The notes: a model not told the origin generated them from the letters alone. A DNA stretch of 64,000 bases from Sutterella megalosphaeroides (GCF_003609995.1 NZ_AP018786.1:1-64000), one strand, 5' to 3'; positions 8,056 to 17,215 are shown, counted from the stretch's first letter. Numbers and translations are program-made.

Positions 8056-9684
8056 TCAGCCGCCCGCCCGGCGCGCCGCAAAGCGCGCCGGATGAAGCGC
8101 CGCCGCGAGCGACGCCGGGATGCGAGGCGGCAGGCCCGTCATCGCATCCGCCAACACTTCCGCGCAGAGCCACCCCCAACTGAGCCCGCGCGACCCCAGC
8201 CCGAAGAGCCCCCAGAGCCCGGGCTCGACGGGCAGTTCTTCGGGAGCGGGACGCCCTCGAAAGACCCGCTTATCCAGTTCCTCGCGCGCGAGCAACCGGC
8301 CGACGACCGGCATCCGGTCAAGCGGCACCGCGCGCTCCCCTTCGTAAAAGCCGCCGACAAGGAGTTCGGGGCGCTCGTCGAGCAGCCGTTCGAAGACTTC
8401 CAGATTGTGCGCGTGAGCTTCCGGCGCCGAGAGGTTCGGCCCGTCGGGCTCGTACGTGGCTCCCGCCGCCGTGAAACCCTCGTCGAGACGCACCACGTAG
8501 CCCGCGCCGGTGAGCGCCGTTTTCAGAGTCGGCAGATCCGTGTCGCGCAGGAGTGAAATCCTCCCGTAAAGCCGCGTGAGGCCGTAATCTTCGCGCTTCA
8601 TCCCGAAGACTTCGGGCGACGCGCCCGCCGCCGCAACCACCGCGTGTCGGGCGCGCGCCATCACGCTCCCCTCGGCCCCGAGCGCCTCCCACAGGCCGCT
8701 TGCGGCGTCGCGTCGAAGACGCACGGGCGTATGAACAAGGACGGACGCGCCCGAGAGCTCGAGGAGCCGCCGCGCCAAGAGCGACGGATGCACGATCCCG
8801 GAGCCCGGAAACCACCAGCCGCCGCGCGAGACGGGAAGGCCGCACAGCGCCGCGGCTTCGTCGCGCCCGACCAGGCGCGCCTCGCGCTCGGGCATGGGAA
8901 AAGGAACGCCCTGCCGCACGGCCTCGCACCAATGCGCCCATTCGTCCGCGTCGCTTGCGACGTCAAGGACGCCGCAGTCGACGAACGCCTCGGGAACGCG
9001 CGAACGCAAGGCCGCCATGGCGCGGCACCCCGCGCGCGTCAGCTGAAAGACGGGCGAGTCGGACGCCTGCCAGTGCGGATGAAAGAGCCCCGAATAAAGC
9101 GCCGACGCTTCGGATGCGGGCGCGCGCCCCGCGTCGACCACGATCGGGTGCCGGCCGCGATCCGCGAGCGCCGCCGCGGCAAAGGCGCCCGCGAGTCCCG
9201 CCCCGATCACAAGGACCTCTCCGCCCTCCGTCGCGCGCGCTGCGGCGGGACGCGTGCGCGTCGTTCCGAGGAGCCCGGAGGCGTCGGCCTCGAACCCCGG
9301 AGGCACCTCCCCCGACACCACGCAAACGCGCGTCTCGCGAGTGAGAATCGGGCGCACGGCGCCGAGCGCCCGCACGTCTTCGACGACCAGGATATCGGCG
9401 TCCGCACCGAGCTCGCGCGCAAAGCGTGCGGCGGGCACCGTCCAAAACCGAACCGAAAGGCCCGAGGGGCCGCTCTCTTCAACCGTCACGCCGGGAACAC
9501 CCGCCGTACGAACCCCGAGCGGGTCCGCTGCCGAGAGGACGACCCGCCGTCCCGCGTCAAGCGCTTGTCGGGCGAGTTCGTCGGCGCGCGCAAAGACGCG
9601 CTCGAAAGCCTCGACGCCGGGCGAAGACGCACAGGCGACGACGTGCAGGGGAAGGGGCGAAGCGGAAGACGTCGGGGCGGTCAT
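8056..9684 (-). CDS. MnmC-like FAD-dependent oxidoreductase with atypical N-terminal domain
   Basis: 542 aa. From about residue 157 it is a DAO-type FAD oxidoreductase: the Rossmann motif VLVIGAGLAGAFAA, FHPHWQASDSPVFQLT, and a C-terminal LGSRGLSWG stretch match the C-terminal domain of MnmC. In MnmC that domain converts cmnm5(s2)U34 to nm5(s2)U34 in tRNA. MnmC normally has an N-terminal SAM methyltransferase of about 230 aa. Here the first 150 residues lack a recognisable GxGxG SAM loop and look like a shrunken or unrelated domain (PLHVVACASSPGVEAFE, DADILVVEDVRAL). It may therefore supply only the oxidase step. The start ATG 9684 is the first plausible one after the ettA terminator. Confidence 0.75.
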   Translation of the reverse strand: MTAPTSSASPLPLHVVACASSPGVEAFERVFARADELARQALDAGRRVVLSAADPLGVRTAGVPGVTVEESGPSGLSVRFWTVPAARFARELGADADILVVEDVRALGAVRPILTRETRVCVVSGEVPPGFEADASGLLGTTRTRPAAARATEGGEVLVIGAGLAGAFAAAALADRGRHPIVVDAGRAPASEASALYSGLFHPHWQASDSPVFQLTRAGCRAMAALRSRVPEAFVDCGVLDVASDADEWAHWCEAVRQGVPFPMPEREARLVGRDEAAALCGLPVSRGGWWFPGSGIVHPSLLARRLLELSGASVLVHTPVRLRRDAASGLWEALGAEGSVMARARHAVVAAAGASPEVFGMKREDYGLTRLYGRISLLRDTDLPTLKTALTGAGYVVRLDEGFTAAGATYEPDGPNLSAPEAHAHNLEVFERLLDERPELLVGGFYEGERAVPLDRMPVVGRLLAREELDKRVFRGRPAPEELPVEPGLWGLFGLGSRGLSWGWLCAEVLADAMTGLPPRIPASLAAALHPARFAARRAGG

Positions 9685-9749
9685 GGCGGGCGGTAGGGTT
9701 GGGGGGCAGGGAGCGGGAGAGAAGAGGCGTGCCTTCGGCACGCCCCATG

Positions 9750-9781
9750 AAAAACGAGGATTCCCTCGCGGGAATCCTCGT
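9750..9781 (-). terminator. Terminator of ettA
   Basis: Minus strand: a perfect 12-bp stem ACGAGGATTCCC / GGGAATCCTCGT with loop GCGA, followed by TTTT (9753-9750). It insulates ettA from the mnmC-like gene downstream. A second small stem, GGCGTGCC / GGCACGCC, lies at about 9726-9744. Confidence 0.9.
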
Positions 9782-9800
9782 CGGACTACGGCCGGGCCGA

Positions 9801-11465
9801 TCAGTGCTTCAGAGGCTTGAAGCGCAGACGCTTCGGCTGGCAGGCTTCGTCGCCGAGACGACGACGCTTGTCGGCTTCGTACTCGTTGTAGTTGCCGTCG
9901 AAGAACACCACCTTCGAATCGCCTTCGAAGGCGAGGATGTGCGTGGCGATACGGTCGAGGAACCAACGGTCGTGCGAGGTGACGAGCGCGCAGCCCGCGA
10001 ACTCGAGGAGCGCTTCTTCGAGCGCGCGGAGCGTTTCGACGTCGAGGTCGTTCGACGGTTCGTCAAGCAGGAGCACGTTGCCGCCCGCAAGAAGGGTCTT
10101 GGCAAGGTGCAGACGACCGCGTTCGCCGCCCGAGAGCGTGCCCACGATCTTCTGCTGGTCGGCGCCCTTGAAGTTGAAGCGGCCGAGGTAGGCGCGGCTC
10201 GCCATCGTGAACTTGCCGACCTGCAGGATGTCGTTGCCGCCCGAGATCGCTTCGAACGCGGTTTGGTCGTTCGGAAGCGAATCGCGCATCTGGTCGACGG
10301 CGGCGAGACGCACCGTCGGCCCGATCTTGATTTCGCCCGAATCGGGCTGCTCCTTCCCGGTGATCATCTTGAAGAGCGTCGACTTACCGGCGCCGTTCGG
10401 ACCGATCACGCCGACGATGGCGCCCGGGGGAATCGTGAACGAGAGATCGTCGATGAGGAGACGGTCGCCGAACCCCTTCGAGACGTGATTGAACTCGATC
10501 ACGTTGTTGCCGAGGCGTTCCGCAACGGGAATGAAGATTTCGTTCGTTTCGTTGCGCTGCTGGTATTCGACGCTCGAAAGCTCTTCGAAGCGCGCGAGAC
10601 GAGCCTTCGATTTCGCCTGACGGCCCTTGGGATTCTGGCGAACCCATTCGAGTTCGTGCTTGATCGCCTTCATGCGGGCGTCTTCCTGACGCTTTTCGAG
10701 TTCGAGACGCTTTTCCTTCTGGTCGAGCCACGAGGAGTAGTTGCCCTTCCAGGGAATGCCTTCGCCGCGGTCGAGTTCGAGGATCCATTCGGCCGCGTTG
10801 TCGAGGAAGTAGCGGTCGTGGGTGACGGCGACGACGGTGCCCGGGAAGCGGTGCAGGAACTGTTCGAGCCACTCGACGGATTCGGCGTCGAGGTGGTTCG
10901 TCGGTTCGTCGAGCAGTAGCATGTCGGGGCGCGAGAGGAGCAGGCGGCACAGGGCGACGCGGCGCTTTTCACCCCCGGAGAGGTTGCCGATCACGGCATC
11001 CCAGGGCGGCAGACGCAGGGCGTCGGCGGCGATTTCCATCTGCGTTTCGGCGTTCGTACCGGCGGCGGCGATGATCGCTTCGAGGCGGGCCTGTTCGGCG
11101 GCGAGCGCGTCGAAGTCCGCATCGGGTTCGGCGTACGCGGCGTAGACCGCATCGAGCTTGGCCTGCGCCTGCATCACTTCGCCCATGCCCTCTTCGACCG
11201 CCTGACGGACGGTCTGCGCGGGATCAAGTTGCGGCTCCTGCGGGAGGTAGCCGATCTTGATGTTGGGCATCGGGATGGCTTCGCCTTCGATGTCCTTGTC
11301 GACGCCCGCCATGATCTTCAACAGCGTCGACTTGCCGGCGCCGTTGAGACCGAGAACGCCGATCTTGGCGCCCGGGAAGAAGGAAAGCGAAATGTCCTTG
11401 AGAATCTGACGCTTGGGCGGAACGATCTTGCCCACGCGGTTCATGGTGAAAACGTACTGAGCCAT
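9801..11465 (-). CDS. ettA: Energy-dependent translational throttle protein EttA (ABC-F)
   Basis: 554 aa, the usual EttA length. It is a soluble ABC-F ATPase with two nucleotide-binding domains and no membrane part. It binds the ribosomal E site and gates the first elongation step according to ATP/ADP ratio. Visible: Walker [10 protein letters not shown] and GPNGAGKST; signatures LSGGEKRRV and LSGGERGRL; Walker [12 protein letters not shown] and [11 protein letters not shown]; the linker between domains (about 245-325) carries the P-site tRNA-interaction motif; and [14 protein letters not shown] is an EttA hallmark. Start ATG 11465 has GAGGTT just upstream and a hairpin (11484-11503) in the leader. 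Confidence 0.96.
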   Translation of the reverse strand: MAQYVFTMNRVGKIVPPKRQILKDISLSFFPGAKIGVLGLNGAGKSTLLKIMAGVDKDIEGEAIPMPNIKIGYLPQEPQLDPAQTVRQAVEEGMGEVMQAQAKLDAVYAAYAEPDADFDALAAEQARLEAIIAAAGTNAETQMEIAADALRLPPWDAVIGNLSGGEKRRVALCRLLLSRPDMLLLDEPTNHLDAESVEWLEQFLHRFPGTVVAVTHDRYFLDNAAEWILELDRGEGIPWKGNYSSWLDQKEKRLELEKRQEDARMKAIKHELEWVRQNPKGRQAKSKARLARFEELSSVEYQQRNETNEIFIPVAERLGNNVIEFNHVSKGFGDRLLIDDLSFTIPPGAIVGVIGPNGAGKSTLFKMITGKEQPDSGEIKIGPTVRLAAVDQMRDSLPNDQTAFEAISGGNDILQVGKFTMASRAYLGRFNFKGADQQKIVGTLSGGERGRLHLAKTLLAGGNVLLLDEPSNDLDVETLRALEEALLEFAGCALVTSHDRWFLDRIATHILAFEGDSKVVFFDGNYNEYEADKRRRLGDEACQPKRLRFKPLKH

Positions 11466-11483
11466 AACCTCAAACTGGAATGC

Positions 11484-11503
11484 GCTCCCGGAAATCCGGG
11501 AGC
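11484..11503 (-). promoter_or_regulatory. Hairpin in the ettA leader
   Basis: A perfect 9-bp palindrome GCTCCCGGA-AA-TCCGGGAGC sits 18 nt upstream of the ettA start codon, just before the ribosome binding site. With no T-run it is not a terminator; it may affect translation or mRNA stability. An AT-rich promoter-like block (TAAAAT on the minus strand at about 11536-11531) lies upstream. Confidence 0.4.
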
Positions 11504-11629
11504 CGATGCGGCTTAACGAAAAATCGGATTTTACTAGAAAATTCGTATTTTTCCGATCGAAAAAGCCTGGGAAAACAAGGCGAGACGGTTGCCGCGAAAA
11601 GGTCGCGCCCGTTGGTGCCGCCGGAGCGC

Positions 11630-12298
11630 TCAGCGGCGCTTGGCGGCGTGGTTTTTCTTGAGACCGAAGTACCCGCGGAACACCCAGAAGCGGCGCAGAC
11701 GGTTGATGCGCTCGAGTTCGCGCACGCGCTCTTCGCCCATCTCGTCGGGCCGGTAGGCCGCCCACTTCTTGAGCGCCCCCGAGCGGTCGATGTCTTCCAG
11801 GAGCCGGCGCAGACACCCCGGCATCCAACCCGTCGTAAGCGACGCCTGAAAGTCGATGAGCCCCGGCGTGCCGTCCGGGCGAATCATCACGTTGCCCGTG
11901 CCGCGCGCGTCGAGATGCACGACGCCGCGCGCGTGCACCGCGTCAAGGAGCGCCTCAAAGGCGCGGAGAAATTCGGGCGTGATCCGCTCGCGCGGCACCT
12001 GCCCCATGGAGTCCCCTTCCATGTACTCGACCGCAATGGCGTTGCGATCGATCCGAAAGGCCCGGGCCGCAATGCCGTCGACCCCCGAGAGGCGCTTCAG
12101 AATCGAGAGTTCGTGCCGAAGCAGAACGGGCGCGACCGTCCAGCGCACGTACCAGGGACGGGCGGCGAAGTCTTTCACGGTCCAACGCGCGCCGTCGATC
12201 GTCACGCGCGTCACGACGGCATTGGCGATGCGCCCGTCGCGCAGCAGTTTGGTCTCGGCCTTCGAGAGAGCGGCTCGGTCGAAGAGACGGTTGTCCAT
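11630..12298 (-). CDS. Small protein-kinase-fold protein (RIO/Kdo-kinase-like)
   Basis: 222 aa. The catalytic core of a minimal eukaryotic-like kinase is readable: putative ATP-binding Lys in WTVKDF (about residue 42), catalytic loop [13 protein letters not shown] with the H-x-D-x4-N pattern (about 126-138), and metal-binding Asp in GLIDFQASL (about 145-153). The C-terminus is basic and aromatic ([21 protein letters not shown], about 202-222), consistent with nucleic-acid or membrane contact. The substrate is unknown; RIO-like kinases and sugar kinases of LPS share this layout. It lies downstream of a conserved hypothetical and a UspA gene on the same strand. Confidence 0.65.
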   Translation of the reverse strand: MDNRLFDRAALSKAETKLLRDGRIANAVVTRVTIDGARWTVKDFAARPWYVRWTVAPVLLRHELSILKRLSGVDGIAARAFRIDRNAIAVEYMEGDSMGQVPRERITPEFLRAFEALLDAVHARGVVHLDARGTGNVMIRPDGTPGLIDFQASLTTGWMPGCLRRLLEDIDRSGALKKWAAYRPDEMGEERVRELERINRLRRFWVFRGYFGLKKNHAAKRR

Positions 12299-12495
12299 AA
12301 ATCTTCAAGGCGCGCGCGAAGCGGCGCCTTCTCCTCGGTTGGCGGCACGATCGGCCGCAAACGGCGGGCGCCCGGGACTCCCCCGCAAGCGCCCTCAAAC
12401 AAACGAGGCCGACCGTCGGACACGCGGGTCCGCCGCTTCGGCCTCGAGGGGTTCGCCGGGCCCGAGCCCCGCGAACGTTTTCGGCAACTCCGAAA

Positions 12496-12882
12496 TTACG
12501 GCATCGCGATGCCGCCGCTCGGCGGAGCCTGGAAGCCGGGCATGTCGGGCGTGACGATCTGGGAGGCCGCTTCGCGGCGCAGGGCGCGCAGGCGTTCCAT
12601 CGTCTGTTCGATCCCCTTGGCGGCGGCTTCGCCGTAGTGTTCGACGGCTTCGGAAAGGGTAGCGACCGGGATTTCAAAGGAAATCGGCAGCGGGCCCATC
12701 TGCGTCATGATCTGCGCTTCGCCGAGAAAGAGCGCCGGGCGGGTCGTGTCGGGGTTGCCGTCGGCCGTGATCGGCGCGAGAACGCGGATCGTACCGACCT
12801 TGCGGTCCGTGACGACCGTTTCGGTGTAAAGGTTCGCGGCGTCCATGCGGGCGCCGTCTTCGAGATTGTCCTGTTCAGCCAT
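12496..12882 (-). CDS. Conserved hypothetical cytoplasmic protein
   Basis: 128 aa from the ATG at 12882 (the frame extends 12 codons further upstream to a weaker start). No signal peptide or membrane segment. The middle is compact and conserved-looking (ETVVTDRKVGTIRVLAPI, FLGEAQIMTQMGPLPISFEI), followed by an amphipathic helix (residues about 78-112) and a Gly/Pro-rich tail. I recall similar short uncharacterised proteins in Burkholderiales but cannot name a domain. Function unknown. The codon pattern matches its neighbours, so it is likely real. Confidence 0.7.
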   Translation of the reverse strand: MAEQDNLEDGARMDAANLYTETVVTDRKVGTIRVLAPITADGNPDTTRPALFLGEAQIMTQMGPLPISFEIPVATLSEAVEHYGEAAAKGIEQTMERLRALRREAASQIVTPDMPGFQAPPSGGIAMP

Positions 12883-13009
12883 GTCGAGTTCTCCGGGAGC
12901 CCGCGGGCTCCGTCTCAATTCGTCGGTTGTGCGGCCGCACCGCCTTCAGGCGGGCGCGACCGTCGGTGCGGGGATCTTAGCAAATGCCGCGGATCCCCCG
13001 CAAAGGCGC

Positions 13010-13444
13010 TTATCGATAAACGAGCACCGGAATACGGCAGTGCGTGAGCACCTTCTGGGTTTCGGAGCCGAGCAGAACGGCGGCGATCCCCTTGCGACCG
13101 TGGCTCGCCATGACGACGAGATCGCACTCTTCGCGATCGACCGCTTCGATGATCGCCTCGGCGGGCGAGAAGCTCTTCACCATCGCCGTACGAACGGGGA
13201 CGTCGAGGCTCTTCACCACCTTTTCGGCTTCGGCGAGGCGTTCTTCGGCCTCGGCCGTGACACGCTCGTCGTACTGTTCGATCGACTCGGGACGATACTC
13301 GGCGAGGTTCGTGTAGGAGTAGGGTTCGATCACCGTCATGACGACCACTTCGGCCCCGAACGGCTTGGCGAACTTCGCCGCACCTTCAACCGCCCGCAAC
13401 GAGCGCTCCGACCCGTCGGTCGGCACGAGAATGCGCTGATACAT
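13010..13444 (-). CDS. Universal stress protein, single domain
   Basis: 144 aa with one UspA domain. The N-terminal strand YQRILVPTDGSERS and the C-terminal nucleotide-binding loop VMASHGRKGIAAVLLGSET (G-2x-G-9x-G-S/T type) suggest an ATP-binding Usp. Usp proteins help survival under starvation or other stress, but the exact role is not predictable. It is about 1.2 kb from a tandem-domain Usp of the opposite orientation. Confidence 0.92.
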   Translation of the reverse strand: MYQRILVPTDGSERSLRAVEGAAKFAKPFGAEVVVMTVIEPYSYTNLAEYRPESIEQYDERVTAEAEERLAEAEKVVKSLDVPVRTAMVKSFSPAEAIIEAVDREECDLVVMASHGRKGIAAVLLGSETQKVLTHCRIPVLVYR

Positions 13445-13543
13445 GATGCTTCCTTTTCTTCTTGATGTGCGGGCCGCACCCGCGTTCTCCCATTTTAGAC
13501 GGGCACGCGGGCGCTCACGCTTCCGTTCGGACGGGAATTCCGC

Positions 13544-14341
13544 TTATCGGGACGATTCTTCGTTAGCTTCCGCTTCGACCGTCGCGTTGACGACGAGCGA
13601 AGCGAGACGCAGCCCGACCGAACCCGTCACGACGACGCCCGAGCCGAAACCGATCCGCGTTCCGGGGGCCGCCCCGATGGCGGCCACGCTCTCGGCGGCG
13701 GGCTGACGAAGGGGCTCGTCGCTATAGACGCACGGAATGCCGAAGGGCTTCGACTTCCCGGAGGCGCTCCCCGCGGGGAAGCCGTATTGACGGCGCAGGT
13801 TCGTGCGCAGTTTCGCAACGAGCGGATCGCCCTTGGCGCGCGCGAGGTCGTCGACGCGAATGCGGCCCGGATCGCGCTTCCCGCCCGCGCCCCCCGAACT
13901 CACCACGCGCAGGCCCGCCTTCGCGGCCGTACCCACGAGCGCCGTTTTCCCCGCGAGGTCGTCGATGCAATCGATCACCCAGTCGGCGTCCTTCGGGAGA
14001 ATCTCCGCCGCGTTTTCTTCCTTCACGAACGCGATCTTCGTTTCGACGGCGCACTCGGGATTGATGTGACGGAAGCGTTCCGCCAAAACTTCGGCCTTCG
14101 GTTTTTCGTAGTTGCCGTCAAGCGCGGGCAACTGTCGATTCGTGTTCGAGAGCGCCACGGTGTCGCCGTCGACGAGTGTCAGGCGTCCGATTCCGGTTCG
14201 AACCAGCGCTTCGGCGCACCAACTGCCCACGCCCCCGAGGCCCACCACAACGACATGCAGTCGAGCCAGGCGCTCGGCTTCGTTTTCGCCGTAAAGTCGT
14301 GCCACGCCGCCCATGCGGCGGGGATCCATCGTAATGCTCAT
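13544..14341 (-). CDS. tcdA: tRNA threonylcarbamoyladenosine dehydratase TcdA
   Basis: 265 aa E1-like enzyme (YgdL/CsdL family) that cyclises t6A37 to ct6A in tRNAs reading ANN codons using ATP. The adenylation-domain nucleotide loop VVVGLGGVGSWCAEALVR (about residues 31-48), the SNTNRQ motif and the catalytic region CIDDLAGK are visible. The C-terminal domain contains FGIPCVYSDEP and GTRIGFGSGVVVTG, as in TcdA rather than ThiF/MoeB. The MoeB-type zinc CxxC pairs are absent, which fits. Confidence 0.92.
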   Translation of the reverse strand: MSITMDPRRMGGVARLYGENEAERLARLHVVVVGLGGVGSWCAEALVRTGIGRLTLVDGDTVALSNTNRQLPALDGNYEKPKAEVLAERFRHINPECAVETKIAFVKEENAAEILPKDADWVIDCIDDLAGKTALVGTAAKAGLRVVSSGGAGGKRDPGRIRVDDLARAKGDPLVAKLRTNLRRQYGFPAGSASGKSKPFGIPCVYSDEPLRQPAAESVAAIGAAPGTRIGFGSGVVVTGSVGLRLASLVVNATVEAEANEESSR

Positions 14342-14651
14342 TCAGTGTTTCCCAAAGTGTGTTTTTCGAAATCGGCATCGTCACCGATCGAAATCGAATT
14401 TTTCGTTTCGCACTTTTCGTCGTCGCCCGCGTCGTTTTTCAAAATTTCGGAAAGCTGCTTTTGAAGTTTGCTCTTCCTCAAACGGCACTTTCGTTTTTGT
14501 GTTTTCACTCGGCTCAAGGTGGAAACCCGAATTCCGAGTTGCACGAAAGTCGTTAAAGTAGAACGTACGAAGTCGGAAGATTTCTTCTCCGACACGACCA
14601 CCGCGGGCTTCGGATGCCGGATGCGGACGAAGCTCGCCACCAGGAGGTTCT
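14342..14651. other. 310-bp divergent intergenic region, lower GC
   Basis: Lies between divergent tcdA (-) and the tandem Usp gene (+). The base composition is clearly less GC-rich than the flanks, with many short T and A runs. Several open frames cross it but none has a convincing start, RBS or protein-like composition. It presumably holds both promoters; I cannot assign boxes with confidence. The Usp gene has a perfect AGGAGG 5-10 nt before its ATG. Confidence 0.5.
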
Positions 14652-15551
14652 ATGCGTATTCTCGTTCCCGTTGACGGCAGCACCAACTCGATGAACAGTC
14701 TGGAGTTCATTGCCGGTCGTACGACGCTGCTCGGCAGCAATCCTACCATCGAACTTCTGAACGTTCAGCTTCCGCTGCCCGCCCGCGCCTGCCGTCTCGT
14801 CGGCCAGGACGCGCTCACGCGCTACTACGAAGACGAAGCCGAAAAGGTGTTCGAACCCGCTCGCCGGGTGCTTCAGAAAGTCGGTTTTACCGCCAACGAA
14901 ACCTTCGTCATCGGCGAGCCCGCCGAAAGCATCACCAAGACGGCCGAAAAGGTCGGCGCCGATCTGATCGTCATGGGTTCGCGCGGCCAGAGCGCCATCA
15001 AGGGGCTCTTCTTCGGTTCGGTCTCGAACGGCGTTCTCGCCCAGTCGAAGTGCCCGATGCTCGTTTTGCGCGACAAAGTGCCGACGCAAACCGACGCGCT
15101 CAAGGTCGGCATCGCCGTCGACGGCTCGAAGTACGGTCGAGCGGCCGTGCGCTACGCCCTGCGTCACATTTCGCTCTTCGGCACCGGCGCGCAGTTCTAC
15201 CTCATCAACGTGGTGAGCGACTACGCGGGCGCCGTCATGCCCGACATGGCCGGGATGGCTCTGCCGGCGCTCTCCGAAGAGGAAGTGCTCGAGCTGCAGA
15301 AAGAAGAATTCAACGAAGCGATCGATCCGCTGCGTCCGCTCTTCTCGAAGGCCGCCGTCCGTCCGCACGAAGTGTGCCTCGTCGGCAATCCGGGCGACGA
15401 AATCGCCGCCTTTGCGAAGAAGCGCAAGCTCGACCTGATCGTCATGGGCTCGCACGGCTACGGTCGCTTCAAGTCCGCCGTGATGGGTTCGACCGCCACG
15501 CGCATCGCCGCGTTGGGCGGCGTGCCGCTTCTCATCATCCGTCAGGCCTGA
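14652..15551 (+). CDS. Universal stress protein, tandem-domain
   Basis: 299 aa with two Usp domains. The first starts MRILVPVDGSTNS and ends at the nucleotide loop VMGSRGQSAIKGLFFGSVS (about 112-130). The second begins KVGIAVDGSKYG (about 151) and ends VMGSHGYGRFKSAVMGSTA (about 268-286). Both loops keep the ATP-binding glycines, so both halves could bind nucleotide. AGGAGG precedes the start. Ends at a rho-independent terminator. Confidence 0.94.
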   Translation: MRILVPVDGSTNSMNSLEFIAGRTTLLGSNPTIELLNVQLPLPARACRLVGQDALTRYYEDEAEKVFEPARRVLQKVGFTANETFVIGEPAESITKTAEKVGADLIVMGSRGQSAIKGLFFGSVSNGVLAQSKCPMLVLRDKVPTQTDALKVGIAVDGSKYGRAAVRYALRHISLFGTGAQFYLINVVSDYAGAVMPDMAGMALPALSEEEVLELQKEEFNEAIDPLRPLFSKAAVRPHEVCLVGNPGDEIAAFAKKRKLDLIVMGSHGYGRFKSAVMGSTATRIAALGGVPLLIIRQA

Positions 15552-15611
15552 TGCGCGCCCGGGGCTAACGCCCGCTCGCGCCGTCCGGGTCCTTGAGGCC
15601 CGGGCCGAACG

Positions 15612-15640
15612 AAACGCGCGTCCCCGCGACGCGCGTTTTT
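15612..15640 (+). terminator. Terminator of the tandem Usp gene
   Basis: The stem ACGCGCGT / ACGCGCGT (a self-complementary octamer repeated around a 7-nt loop) is followed by TTTTT. Confidence 0.85.
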
Positions 15641-15762
15641 CGTCGGCCCCGCCCTTGCGGTTCAAGCGCTCCGAGGGCCCGTGCTAAGATTACCGCGTTT
15701 ATCTCGTCGCTTCGAACCCGCACCAGGCGCGTTCGCGGCTTGCCCTCCCTCCTTACGCCGCC

Positions 15763-16494
15763 ATGCAGTCCGTCTCCACGCCGAAACCCGCCGCTCCGGA
15801 AACCCCGAAAGTGAACGTCTTCGTGACCCAAACCACGTCCGAGGAGGTCGGTCGCATCGTCGAGCAGCTGCAACGCATGCCCGGTCTTTGCGTCGCGGGC
15901 ACGGCCACGACGAGCGAGGGGCTCGATCGCATGATCGCCTCGAGCACCGTCCCGATGCACCTTCTCATCACCGACGTGGTGCTCGGCGACGCGGACGTCA
16001 CCCCCGTCATCGCCCGTGCGAAGAAGCTCTGGCCCGACCTCGACGTGCTCGTCTATACCTCGCACGCGCAGGATTCGATCGTGATCCGCGCGATCCTGGC
16101 GGGCGCTATGGGTTACCTCCTCAAGGGCGACCAGGAAGATTTCGCCACGAGCCTGCGGCTCCTGCAGGGGGGCGGCTCGCCCGTCTCGCCCACGGTGGCG
16201 CGCAGCGTGCTGCGCGCGGTGCACAACCGCACCGTTCGTGCTACGCCGAAGAAAGTCGGCACCCCGGGCGAAACGGGCGACCTTTCCTCGCGCGAAACCG
16301 AAATCCTCACGCTCCTCGCGAAGGGCATGTCCTTTGCCGAAGTCGGCCAGATCCTTTCGATTTCGACCCATACGGTGACGGCGCACGTCAAGAAGATCTA
16401 CCGCAAGCTCCAGGTGCACTCCCGCGGCGAAGCGGTCTACGAAGCGCAGTGCCTCGGGCTGCTCTCGGGCCGCGGCCCGGGCGCGCGTCTCTGA
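15763..16494 (+). CDS. LuxR/NarL-type response regulator (orphan)
   Basis: 243 aa. The N-terminal receiver domain (about 17-135) has the likely phospho-acceptor Asp in LLITDVVLGD and the Thr/Lys switch positions in VYTSHA and GYLLKGD. A NarL-type HTH (about 170-235) reads LSSRETEILTLLAKGMSFAEVGQILSIS with the recognition helix in THTVTAHVKKIYRKL. The acidic pocket at the end of beta-1 is unusual: VFVTQTTSEE has no paired acidic residues where many receivers have DD, so phosphorylation may be altered. No histidine kinase is adjacent. A TAAGAT box near 15685 may be its -10. Confidence 0.88.
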   Translation: MQSVSTPKPAAPETPKVNVFVTQTTSEEVGRIVEQLQRMPGLCVAGTATTSEGLDRMIASSTVPMHLLITDVVLGDADVTPVIARAKKLWPDLDVLVYTSHAQDSIVIRAILAGAMGYLLKGDQEDFATSLRLLQGGGSPVSPTVARSVLRAVHNRTVRATPKKVGTPGETGDLSSRETEILTLLAKGMSFAEVGQILSISTHTVTAHVKKIYRKLQVHSRGEAVYEAQCLGLLSGRGPGARL

Positions 16495-16524
16495 GTTCGC
16501 ACGCACACCCCGCACCAATACGAA

Positions 16525-16552
16525 GGGCGCCCCGAAACGGGGCGCCCTTTTT
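16525..16552. terminator. Terminator between the response regulator and moaC
   Basis: A 10-bp stem GGGCGCCCCG / CGGGGCGCCC around a short AAA loop, followed by TTTTT on the plus strand. It lies between convergent genes. Confidence 0.9.
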
Positions 16553-16584
16553 CGCATGCGTTGCCGACGACTCGGCTCGGCGGC

Positions 16585-17073
16585 TTACGAATTCGTTTCG
16601 TCGCGCAGCCAGTGGCCCGACTTGCCGCCCGCCTTTTCCAGCAGACCGATGTTCGTCATCGTCATCCCGCGGTCGACCGCCTTCAGCATGTCGTAGATCG
16701 TGAGAAGACCGACCTGAACGGCCGTGAGCGCTTCCATTTCAACGCCCGTCTGACCGCGGCACTCGCCGCGGGCGCGGCACGTGACGGTGCTCGCCGCGTC
16801 GTCGAGGTCGAAGTCGACGGTCACGCGCGTCAGCGCGATCGGGTGACACAGCGGAATCAGATCCGACGTGCGCTTCGAGGCCATGATGGCCGCAATCCGG
16901 GCGATGCCGATGACGTCGCCCTTTTTCGCCGTGCCCGAACGCACGAGTCGGAAGGTTTCGGGAGCCATACGGATCGTCCCTTCAGCAACCGCGATGCGAT
17001 GCGTGTCCGCTTTCGCCCCGACGTCGACCATGTGCGCTTCGCCCTTGGCGTCGAAATGTGTGAGTTCGCCCAT
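16585..17073 (-). CDS. moaC: Cyclic pyranopterin monophosphate synthase MoaC
   Basis: 162 aa, the normal MoaC length. It converts 3',8-cyclo-7,8-dihydro-GTP to cyclic pyranopterin monophosphate, the first stable molybdenum-cofactor intermediate. Visible: [19 protein letters not shown] at the N-terminus, [15 protein letters not shown] with the active-site His, and [23 protein letters not shown] with catalytic residues. ATG 17073 gives the family start; the longer upstream frame overlaps the divergent M48 gene. No other moa genes are nearby. Confidence 0.95.
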   Translation of the reverse strand: MGELTHFDAKGEAHMVDVGAKADTHRIAVAEGTIRMAPETFRLVRSGTAKKGDVIGIARIAAIMASKRTSDLIPLCHPIALTRVTVDFDLDDAASTVTCRARGECRGQTGVEMEALTAVQVGLLTIYDMLKAVDRGMTMTNIGLLEKAGGKSGHWLRDETNS

Positions 17074-17215
17074 TTTTTGGTTAGCCTTTCTTGCGTGTTT
17101 TTTATCCGAGGATCGGCCTCGGGTCATAATGACCCCACCGTCCGAAGGCCCGATGCGGACCTTTGCCACGCTCGAACAATACCGCACTTGCGGCCGATCG
17201 GGGCCGCCGCCACGC

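Noticed and set aside
14338-14749. Several short frames in the low-GC gap between tcdA and the Usp gene
   Set aside because: No ribosome binding sites, biased composition, overlap on both strands; better read as a regulatory gap.
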